Assembly (NCBI GenBank): GCA_963576735.1
Contig: OY755196.1
Location: 6,367,912-6,431,911, forward strand
Origin: Bedellia somnulentella
Lineage: Eukaryota > Arthropoda > Insecta > Lepidoptera > Bedelliidae
Direction of reading: 5' to 3'
Length of the DNA: 64,000 nt
The translations under genes were made by a program, and so were the position numbers. Positions 42,701 through 54,700 of the stretch are shown here, piece after piece. The notes below the pieces were generated by a model. That model did not search any database. It saw nothing but the letters and a program-made list of their open reading frames with translations, and was not told where the DNA came from. Numbering within the stretch: position 1 is the stretch's first letter; every line of letters starts with the position of its first letter.

Positions 42701-45700
42701 TATTTCACAACCGTTGCGTGACACACCAACCCAACCATTAAAATCTCCTAACATAACAATTTTCTCATTTTCATCACACCCATTCGCAACATCGTCTAAC
42801 AGATTCCAAAACTCCTCCCTCTCGGATAGTGATCTGGACATGTCCGGAGCAGACACGCAAATTATGCGCATTCGGACAAGCCCTACCTTCACCTTTATCC
42901 ATAGGAGCTTTGGACTCACACACGCATAATCTTTCATGCACTTAGCCATCCTTTCAGATATCAGAAGTCCCACGCCTTGGCAAGCTCTGTCACTCTCGGC
43001 AACTCCCGACCAGATAGCTGTAAATTGGCCAAGTTGTGAAACCTCTTTTCCCTTGCGCTTCGTTTCATTTACACACAGAAAATCTAGTTTTCTTTCTTCC
43101 ATAATCAAACATACTTCATCTAATTTTTCATGCATCCCTCCACACACATTCATCGTACTAAAGCGGGTCTCTTTAGCCCACTTCTCGCCCCGTGAGGAAC
43201 CACGGCGTGATGAGTGGCGAGCCACATCGCCGCCTAATAGTAAATATCTCAATGTTAATTCAGTAACGCCATCTGTTGACCGATGATTGCAATCTCTCAC
43301 ACATCACCAACAGTCAGTGTAGGGGGCAGCACCGGGTCGCCAAACTGCTATCCATACTTACTCAAGATATTTTCATTTTTGAACATAGAAACTTGGTTAC
43401 AAAATCTCAAACTCATCCCCTAAGAGATTGAAATATATTATACAGATTTTTGATCTATAAATACAATGTATCTAGAAATTTGAATCTTGATGCGATTGAC
43501 TGATATAACATCTACAAAAAGGAATGTATGAAATTCATCCATCACTCAATCATGAGAATATACTAACGGCTATAAATCCCAAAAAAGGGTAGCCACAGCT
43601 CCAGAGATAGTAATTCTTTATCCACTTTTGGAAGTTGAATGGGGTCCGTCCAACCGTCCAACTGCATCGCCCAATAATCACTTAAAAAGTCTCAATGTTC
43701 TTTATATCTATTACAACGCCCACGGGAATATAAATACAAAAAAACAGAAGTTAGTGTAGTTAGATACTGTTTTGGTATTTTGGATCTAAACTGGATGCAA
43801 AAAATGTAGTCCACGCGGACGTAGTCACGGGCAAAAAGCTAGTTGTAAATAAAATTGAAAATAGCTAGTCACCTATAAAATATAGTGAAAAAAACTTACT
43901 GTGCTAAACATTTCGTTAAGTTTCTTGTCCATAAGTTTGTAGAAGTTTTGCTTGTACAACACTTCTGGGTCTGCTGAAATGTAAATTATTATCATAAATA
44001 TATTTTGCCAAATATTAAGGCCGTGTAGTGCCGGCTTAGAATGTCGCTACCCCTTTCTACCCACGGGTGTCGTAAGAGGCGACTAAGGGTATTGGGGCTT
44101 TTTATTGGATTTATGGGCGATGCAGTTGGAGACCCATCACCAAAAACCTTTATTCTTACCATCTTTTCCCCACTCAACTTCCAAAAGTGGCTGAGGAATT
44201 TATAATTACTTAGCTCTGGTTACCCCTTCTAGGGAAATATAGCCGTGAGTATATGTATGTATGTTTGTATATATGTATGTATTTCTACTTTAATTCTTAA
44301 AAACTGTTAAAATTCTTTGATACTAAGTCATCACATGAAAAATACATACATACATATGAGACTTAAAGCCATGAATATATGTATGTATGTGTTCGACTAT
44401 AAATCTCTTGAAGGGGTAGCCAAAGCTAGGGAATTAGAAATTCCTCAGCCACTTTTGGTAATTGCGTGGGGAGAAGATAGTGAAATAAAGGTTGTTGGTG
44501 ATGGTTCTTCAAACGCATCGCCCAAAAATGCCTTAAAAATGCGTTAGTTGATTTTTACGTACACCTATCGGAAGAAATAAGTTAGTGCTATTCTAAGCCG
44601 ACACTACAGAGCTTATGCAGGGATTTGGTTCTATTAAAATGTATTATCCTCGCACACCCCTGGTGGAATCGAAGCCTTGTGAGGTTTTTACCTCATTAAT
44701 TTACGTTCAAGTTTCGGTAAAACATAATGATTAATATATTGGGGTGAGAAAATGTTCCCTAATAATGAGGCAGTATTTACAGATGGTTCCTGATAATATC
44801 TTATACTTAACTTACCAAAAGACGCAGCTGTATTATCAAACTACTATTTGAGACTTAGGGTAAAATATGGTAAAAAGAAAGATGAAGATATATAAAGGGT
44901 AATAAATAAACATACATACATACATATACTCACGGCTATAAATCCCTTAACGGGGTAGCCAGAGCTTTGGAATGAGAACCTCCTAAGCCACTTTTGGAAG
45001 TTGAGTGAGGAAAAGATGGTAATAATAAATAATTGTTGGTGACGGGTCTACAACCACATCGCCCAAAAATTATTTCAAAAGCCCCTATACCCTTAGTCGC
45101 CTTTTACGATCACCCACGGGTAGAAATGGGGTAGTGTTATTCTAAGCCGACACTACACGGCTACTGTAGTGCACTGCACTGGCACTGATTATAAATATAA
45201 TAAAATCGAAACCCATTAAAAATTAATGGTACGATGTTCAAAGCACTACAGGATGTCCAATAATAATTAATTATATATAAACGGATATATTACACACAAA
45301 TCAAGTTAGCCCGAAACTAAGTTGAACTTGTATTATGGGATACTAACTCAACGATATATTTAATAATATCTTTTCGCCCACGGCTTCACCCGCGTGGAAT
45401 TCGGTTATATTGCGGTATAAAGCAAAACTAAAAGAAAACTTCTCATTCCCACGATTTCCCTCAGGAATAGCATTTTTTCCGAGATAAAAAGTACCCTATT
45501 GTTTAATTTGGACTTGTAACTATAAGTCTGCAAAATGTCAAAGCAATCGGTTCAGTAGTTACGGCGTGAAAGTGGAACAAACAAACTCACTTTCTAATTC
45601 ATAATATTAGTAAGGATTATATAACACATATATAAATAACACCCAAGACTAAGAAACAATCATTTATGTTCATCACATAAATGTTGCTCTAAGCGGGGAT

Positions 45701-48700
45701 CGAACCCGCAACCTTAGGACTGAGAAGTTAAGTTAATGTTTTTATTCGACAAATAGTTCACTCCTACAAAATACTCTTTTTGCACCAATAGGCGATGGAT
45801 GTCTATAAAATAACCATATAGGCTGCTATGACCTACATCAGAAGATTCATTACTAGTGGTGATTTATATCTTTGATTCCATTATTTCGCTTAATTCCAGT
45901 GGAAATTAAGCCTTAGATAAGATACATACCTCTTAAACTTTATACCGCTGAGCCTTAAATAGAAGGGATTCCCTTTCGAAAACCCCTTCTGAAATTCTCT
46001 TCTGAGAGGGTAATATAAAACGGTTTCCTCTTTATAATAAACCCTTTCAGAAGGATATTCTGATAAGGTTTCCTTTAATGGGATTTTCTATACTTTGGGT
46101 ACTGTAGCGACTAAAAATACTCAGTTAATAGAATATCCCAACAAAACCTTCTAAACAAAAAGCGCCAATACCAAATCAATTATTTAATTTAATACTGAGA
46201 ATCATACTAACGATATGTCAGCATCTTTCAAGGCGAAATAGCTATTGTTACAAAGTAAAAAGAACAGAGAAGACTTTTCGCAGACTTTGCTTAAGGAATG
46301 TCGCGTATCAGGCTGCCATACAAGGACAAATTGAAGCAGCATACAAGCTAGTCTTCTACGTTCACACATTCATATACAACGATTGCTTCGGACTATTGGC
46401 AGAGCATTGAACAAATGGAAACTTCATGCGATTAAAACCAACAGATTGAAGCCTGTATATGTAGATGACTTGCTTGCTGCTCCAACAGTTCATGTATGGC
46501 AGCCCTAAGGATTTACAAACATTACAATACATTATAATGTTGCAATTAAAGGGGAACTTTTACCCATCGATGTTTTATTGACTTGTTATAAATACCTGAT
46601 GGTTTTATAGGTGGAACTTCCTTTGGGTAATCCTCAATGTCTTTGATAATCTCAAAGTCCGTAGTGGGCGGAAACATTGCATAGTACTCATCAAGAATTT
46701 GCGATGGCTGAGTTATCTCTTTATTGGCCAACGCGAGTATAACGCGCGCTCGCAAACGCTTTTTCAACTCCATCGTATGTGTGCGGTAATATTTTGTGAC
46801 ATCGTCTTGGGGATGCCTGACGCCCAATTCCTTAATCAAAGTACCGACCGCAAAACCAATTTTCCCGCAAACCATCGGAGGAATCTCTTCGCCAGGTTTC
46901 AACGTAAAGTTGAAAGTTTTTTTAGGTTTTGTAACCTGTGGGACTTGAGGTTTGAACGGTTTCAAACGCTCAGGTGGAATCGGTGCAGCCACAGGCTTAG
47001 GCGGTGCGGTTTTTTTCACGGTAAATACTTTGCGTTTCGCTCCTCCAAAGTTATTATTTTGGTTAACAGGTTTGGGTGGAATAATATTTCGAGGTGCAGG
47101 GATCGACACCTGCCCTCGGAATTGTTTCGGGATAGGCTCCTCATAACGAGGCTGTTGAAAAGGACGTTTGCGTGTTCGAATCCTGTTATGATTTTGGTTG
47201 CCATGGGGGTCATCATGCCTATCATACAGATTCGCGAAATCCGTAGATGGGGCATCATGACGGAAATTGTTAACCTGAAAGATAGAATAGTGTTAATAGT
47301 TAAAAGGGTACTCAAGATCACGTTAATGTGATTTTGAGAACTTGTTTCATATAATTAAATTTGAGGTTTTTGTCCTGAACAAGATAAATTTCGAAGGCTT
47401 AGCTTTGAAAAGTATTGTTGAAGGCAACCATGGTAGCAGTATTAACTGACTACTAAGGATCAAGGACTCGTAGGAGTAAATACATTTCAAAATCTTTAGC
47501 AAATAAAACCCAGTGTAAAGAGAAACTCAATTGCAAAATTTCCCTAAAGCTGGCTTTCAACCATAAGGGAAACCCTTTCGGAAAGGAAAGGTCAACGAAT
47601 TTATAGGTCATCCAATGCTTTTAAAAAAAATGCTTTTGTTAGGGTTTCTTTTTTCAATTACATGGCTCAACTCAACGTACACGCAGTAAATCACCACTGG
47701 AGTAGCAGAGGTACTAACACTGCTGAACATCACGTAACATTTTTGTCACCTGGTGTTCAGAGTTAACACTTTCATGCAGAGAGGCGTGGGTACGTATCCT
47801 GAATCGGACTACACCAATGTTTCCAAAAGTCAGACGTGTGGTTAATTTATCATGGTTGTTAACGGTGAGGGAAAACCTACCGAGGAAACACATATGGCTA
47901 AGTTGTACTTAGTCATGTGACAGTGAATTCGTACGCAACAGCGATTAACCTGCCCCCTCACATCACATCACGTGAGTGCACTTTCTTATCAATATGTTGG
48001 CATTCTAATTAGTGGCATTATTGTCACGTGATGTTCAGAATATATTAGTATCTTTAACACGCATACGGGGATATATGGCGCGAAAGTTTGAGTTTGCGTT
48101 ACAAGCTATATCCTTACGCACATACAAAGACTGCTAGAACAGAAACGGCTTAAAGCTGTTAGCGCTAAATGTCTGCAAGCTGTCGAAAGAAGGTCTGCAA
48201 GCTGTCGACAGCGACTGCAACAGCTGACTGCATGAGCAGTTTATGTATGTGAAGAGTTCTCATACCACAGCCTTAACTACATCATCTATCTAACCGCCTT
48301 GGAAACCAATTCAAGAGGCAATAAAGTAATTTGAAGGTTTATAAGCTTCAATAGCATTGATGAATCTTTGGATTCAATCAAAGACCATTTTCCGTCTACC
48401 GTGCCACATTATTGCAAAAATGTTTTTAGAAGTATTTTGTTGCAAGACATAATTTTTCCTTATCTGTAGAGCCTCACAGCAACCGACATGAGACCACCCA
48501 GGTCAATGGGTACAGACAAATCATAATGAGATATAATAATTATTGCCGCAATTCGGTATGCAAAGTTTTTTTTTGGTATTTATTAAATAATTTTATTCGA
48601 TAGTAAACACGAAAATAAAAGACTAATTTGAATATTTTGCATTTAAAATGAGTAATTGTAAAGTTATGATTTTTTAAAGATTGTTCAACTTTCGTACTTT

Positions 48701-51700
48701 ATGACGTCATCGATTGATAAAATCACGTAGCGACATGCAAATGAAGCGAAATGTTTTATTAAAATGTTGCTGATTGCAAAACATAATACGAATTTGTGAT
48801 GTCAAATGAAACTATTATGATATTATACTAAACAAACCTATCATTTTCGATATTTTATTAATAAACTGCAAAACCGTATGTCTTTGAAGCAACATTGAAG
48901 GTCAAACACTGTTACAGTTTTTTGATAAAATAACAGTCATCTTACCTTCAATTGATATAATTTCAAGAAAATATTGTTTATAACCAAAATATCTCGAAAT
49001 GGTTTTGTAATCAGCATCACTTTAGTAAAACTTTGCATACCGAATTGCTCCCTAAATAGACACCAAACTAATAACTGAGAATCAAATTATCACTTTTGGT
49101 GGCCATGTTAGTAATTTTGATGCCAATTTAGTTTAAGGCAGGTTACTCTAAGTTTACGGATGGTTTAGTGTTTGTAATAAATAAAGAAAAGAAAAATTTC
49201 GACAACGGCGGGAATCGAGCCCACGACCCCCGTCACTCAGCCAATTGAGCTACAGTCAAGTGGCTACTCGTGCGTAATTCTTCTTTCCTTTGTTTCTCTT
49301 AAATGTTTTAAGTAGTGTTTTTCAATCGCCGTCTTTTCTTGAGCCCACCTTTCTAACCGTCGGGTGTAGAAATAGTAGTAATTTTATCAAATGTACATAA
49401 ATTTTATCACTTACCGCCGGCGTATTTGCCCATGGATTCATTGGAGGAGGCGCATTATTCTGAAAATGAATTGCAAGGCTAGAAAGTTAGTTAGAACCGC
49501 CGAAACTAAATCATAAATTGATTAGTCATTTTGGGTTTAAAAGAGTCTGAATTAAACAAGACAATTCTTATTTTATACAAAGACCGTGTACACAGTGATA
49601 GTCTAACGCCCGATTTCTGAATTGAGTATTTAAGCTGAGAACGACTTAAGTATTGTTTTGTCTCTTTCAGTTTTTAAGATTTGAATGCGACAGAATGAAA
49701 CTTAAGTTGTTCTCAGCTGGAATACTCAATTCCGAAATCGGCCGTAATAGTATATTTTTATGAATGACAGATATTATATTCCGTAGGAACAAGTCTGGAT
49801 AGTATTTTTTATCCTCCTCCTCCTGCGCACTACAATATTTATTATTAATAACAAATATTGTAGTGCGCAGGAGCGAATCTGGATATTCAGCAGATTTATT
49901 TGATGCAGGTTCATTGTTAGTTTTGTGAACAACGTTGTCTACAATGTAGAATGTCTTAGGTCGAAATCCTGAGATGGGTCTTTGCCATTCAGTCTTTATG
50001 TGTGGTTTATTCACAGATCTGTATTTGAATAGATGACGCAAGTGCATGTACTTCGCGTGTAAAAACTGAGTAAAATTATCTTGGTTTAGCGCCATTTGAT
50101 TGAGTCCGCGCTTGAATGTTCTCGGTGACGGATGTCAAGCCAAATATAAAAAATGCCTCATTGTGCCGTATTGAGTTGCAAAAACTATCTAAATAAAGCG
50201 GGACGAATTAATAGAAAGATTTCCTTTCATCGGTAGGTCACTATATTATTAAATTATGTGGTTTTTATTGCAAAATCAATTATTTCGTGTTCGTTGTGGT
50301 TTTACACTGAAAAACATTTAACCGAGTGTGTATCGCATAATTTATAATACATTGCCGCTTTTAGTTACAAAGCTATCTAGTATGGCTTGTCTATTAAAAC
50401 ACGCAATGAACATCAAAATGAACGATATTTTCACCTGTCAATCAGCTACATGGTACGGTGGCTATTGTCATATTTCTGTCATTTTAAGCAAAATGTGTTG
50501 TACCTGCACAGATCGTTGTATTCGATTATAATTCTAATCGATTTTGGGAACAGACAAATGATAATATTCACGATGGATGTTCCATGTATCTAAAATATTT
50601 TTAATATTACAATGCTTCTATTAAATAATTAATTGGAACACTCTTGTTTTAACTTTATTTAATAAAAGAACAGTTTAATTTAATTAATAAGTTTTTCTCT
50701 AAGCTACATTTCTTAACGTGTGGTATGTGTCAGTCTTTTTTACTTCCTTTCTTCACTCAGTGTTGCCAATATAAATGTACATATATACACCAACACGCCT
50801 CCTTACATACGTAAAACAATAACTATAAGACAAAGTCTTAAGTACTACAGTAATTATAATTATCAATTAAGGAACTTTCCTCCTTTAAATTTAACATTTT
50901 TCAAAGTTAGTAAATCTAACATTTCCAAAGGTTTTGTAAATATATCTGCAATTTTATTTTCTGACTCTATTTTGTATACTTCCCTGCTAAACATTTTAAT
51001 TTACAAAATGATAGTGAACTTCAATGTGCTTAGAATTCTTTGTAAAGTTTCCATACTTAGAAATAGCTACAGCTGCTGAATTATCTTCATAGATTTTATC
51101 TGGTTTACAAACTTTAGTAAAGGCATCATTCAATACACAAATGAGAAAAAATAATTCTGTTACTGCTTCTGATAATTCTACATATTCAGCCAATGTTGAA
51201 GATTTGGTTACACTACTTTGTTTTTTTTTATTTCAAATATTGAACAAACTAAGGGTTCCGTACTATCATCTATAATAGAAAATAACGTTTTTGTATGGGA
51301 GCCCCCTTTGATATTTACTTTACTGTTATTTAATTATTTATTTTGAAAAGTGATATACAAGTAAATAGTCTGTGTAGATTTTAAGTATTTACTTATTAAC
51401 GATTTAATATTGAGCAAACAAATACGGAAAAAAACACGTTTATTGTATGCCCCCCCCCCTCAAAATCATTTTTTTTACTTGTATTTGTTGTTATAGCGGA
51501 GACAGAAAAACATAATTTGTGCATATTTCAGCTTTCTAGCTTACTTACTTACTAATTTACTTATACTCACGCCCATTATTCCCATTGGGGTAGGCAGAGA
51601 CTATCGATCGCCACTTAGTACGATCTTGACAAACCTCTCTTGCTTCCCATTCATTATCCATTCTCATACATTCTCTTTTATTCTTCATACTTCGGACGCC

Positions 51701-54700
51701 TGCCTTTATAAGAACGTTTTCTATCTGGTCAAGAAACGTGTTACGAGGCCGTCCACTACTAACATTCCCATCCACATTGGCTCTATATATCTCTTTCGCT
51801 ACTTTATTTTCATCCATCCTCTCTATGTGCCCAAACCACCTCAACATTCCTTTTTCTATCTTGCATACTACGTCATCTTTTAAACCTACTCGTTCACGGA
51901 TCACAGTATTTCTCACTCAATCACACAGCCTTACGTTACATATACTTCTGAGGGATCTCATTTCCACTGCATTAAATCTACTTTCATGCTTCTTCTGCCA
52001 TGCCCAACATTCACTACCATACATCAGCGTGGGAACCAGAACAGCATTATGCACAACCATTCGAGCCTTTTCTGACAACGACTGGCTCAACATCAGACTG
52101 TTCATGGCTCCATTCACCGCGTTTCCCTTTTTAACTCTCCTTTCAATATCTTCCTCACATTTTCCATCCCTAGTAAACAAACTCCCCAGATATACAAATT
52201 CTTTCTAGCTATCACTTTTTATGAGATACAGCCTGGAGAAAGACAGACAACGAAAAAAAAAATACTTGATTATTTTTCCTTCTCTACAAGTAATTTTATT
52301 TGTTTTTTTTTGGCAAATCCGAATTAGTTCCGGGTTGTATTATATTTTGTCATAGCGCCTTCTACTGGCTTTCCTTTTTGTAGATAAAATTTCCCCTCGG
52401 GGTTTTCTTAAATCATTTTGTAACTTTTCGAGAACAAATTCTTAAAACTAGTTAATTAGGTAGGTAATCAATAAGGACAAGTTATTATATAGTAAAGGCT
52501 ACTGAACTACTCACTGACTGACTAACTCATTAACTCACTGATTTAGATCGTTGTTCTCAAAGAAGAAGTAGTGGTGGGGGAAAATAATGTAGGAAGAGTT
52601 GCTCAGAATAAACATGAGACCATGAGAAAATAGCGTTATTAAAAAACAGGTATAATTCTAGTTTTATCATTCTTCTGTCGATTTATCATTCGTCTGTCGA
52701 TCTGTCGATGCACTCGAATATTATCGATTGAATCGTTTACGCGCTGAAGGGGAGTTCCCATCATTAAATTGCTCATGTGACGTCACAGTAGGTGGAAAAA
52801 TAATGGCACGCTTGGTTTCTATACAAGGAATGACACTTGCGTTATCTATTCAAATACAGATCTGTGGGTTTATTCAATTATTTAGTTACATACATACAAC
52901 TAAAAATTCCAAAAGGGGAACCTAATCTTTAGAATAAGAATATCCTTAGCCACTTTTGGAGGTGGGGAAGTATGCAAATAATAAAGTACATTAAACTTAG
53001 CCATACCTTTAATTTTATCAAATATACAATATGGTCATAAAATGAGTTAACCAGAGTCTCCAAATATATTTTTCTCAATAACTTATGGCTACTTTAAGAC
53101 GGTAATAAAATGGATAATTAGAATTTAACTTACATATGCATTTCGTGGATTAGTTGGTTGCTGCCTCTGCAGCAGTTCTCTCTTACGCCGCAGTAACTCC
53201 AACTCTCGATTCAAATCCTTAGAACAAAGTATTTACATATACTCATACATACATACATATATTCACGTCTATAAATCCCTAAAAGGGGTAGCCAGCGTAA
53301 AAAAATTAAAAATTCCTCAGCCACTTTTGGAAATTTTAGTGGAGAAAAGATGGTAATATAAAGGTTTTTGGTGATGGGTCTCCAACCGCATCGCCCAAAA
53401 ATACTTTAAAAGCCCCAATACCATTAGTCACCTCTTATGTACACCCATCGGAAGAAATGGGGTAGTGCTATTCTAAGCCGACACTACACAGCAATTATTT
53501 TTTATGTATGTAAAAAAAATAACAGGAAAAGTACAAATAATTTTGTGTCAGAAAGTAAATTAGAACTAGGGATGCAACGATACCGATACGATAATCGTAT
53601 ATCGGCGATTATCGTAAACCTTTACGATCATTCGTTATCGTCGATATTACGATACAATATTTTTACGATACAATTATTTCCAAATTTTTGAACAAGCTAC
53701 AAAGTCAAGTACTGAATCATTCATGTTCAAACAGAGACATGACTTTAAGTATTAGGGGGTTAGCACAGGATTAAGTATTGAAATGGAGACACGGTTTGGT
53801 AACTTGGAGACCGATAAAAACTGTATTTGGCTACAGCTCTGGACCCCTGATCCAATTAATACACAGTAATGAGAGAAACCGACTTACGGGAACTTAAAAA
53901 TGTTTTGTTTTCTGAATAAGAATTTGCCAGTAATAAATTACGACTACAAGTTAAATTAATTAATAGTCAGTAAATGTAACAAATTGAACAGATTTAAATT
54001 GTAAGTTAATAATGAAAATTGTTAAAATTAATGAGTATATTGATTAAAAATGCATAACTTTTTTTTATACTTTTACTTAGTCGTACAATAACAACAAATT
54101 TATAAAAATGATATTAAAAAAATATTGTAATGCATTTGTATCGTAATTCATTATCGTATTTGGCCATTACGATGTATTCGTCATTTGTATTGGTATCGTA
54201 ATAGACGTATTGTTGCATCCCTATTTAGAACTGTATTAGCAGCTGTAAATATTTATAGTCTGATGTTTCAAAGGTAAGGAACATGTAAAATAAAACAAAA
54301 ACAAAACTAAACTGGTAAAATCCAAAACTGGTTTAACTAACAATCTATGTTTATATAGCGGTTTTAACAGCTCTATATGAATTCTGCTGCAAACTTTAGG
54401 TATTTTCACACACCCAATTCCGATCCCTGGAAATCACACATAAATACAAAAAACATACAAAAGAATGCATCCCTTTAAGAGTTACTTTGGTTTTTTGATT
54501 TTATGTAATCTAATTTGTTAGCAAAATGTATTTACTCAGTGTCTTGGAGTCAGGGCCACCTGACTATTATATATAGAACTGGGGCTAGAATGCCTCTCTG
54601 AATGAATGTGCTGAGGCATTTCAAGAAATGGTAAATGATTGTGGCTGAACACTGACCATCAAAAATAAATTTCAACACCATGGTGTTAGTAATTGCTTAT

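Noticed and set aside
42426..43286. Plus-strand frames of 167 and 116 codons
   Set aside because: Both are antisense to the LINE-A endonuclease frame.
46699..47331. 210-codon plus frame and 101-codon minus frame
   Set aside because: They overlap paralog B exon 4 in other frames; the exon frame has the conserved domain and correct splice phases.
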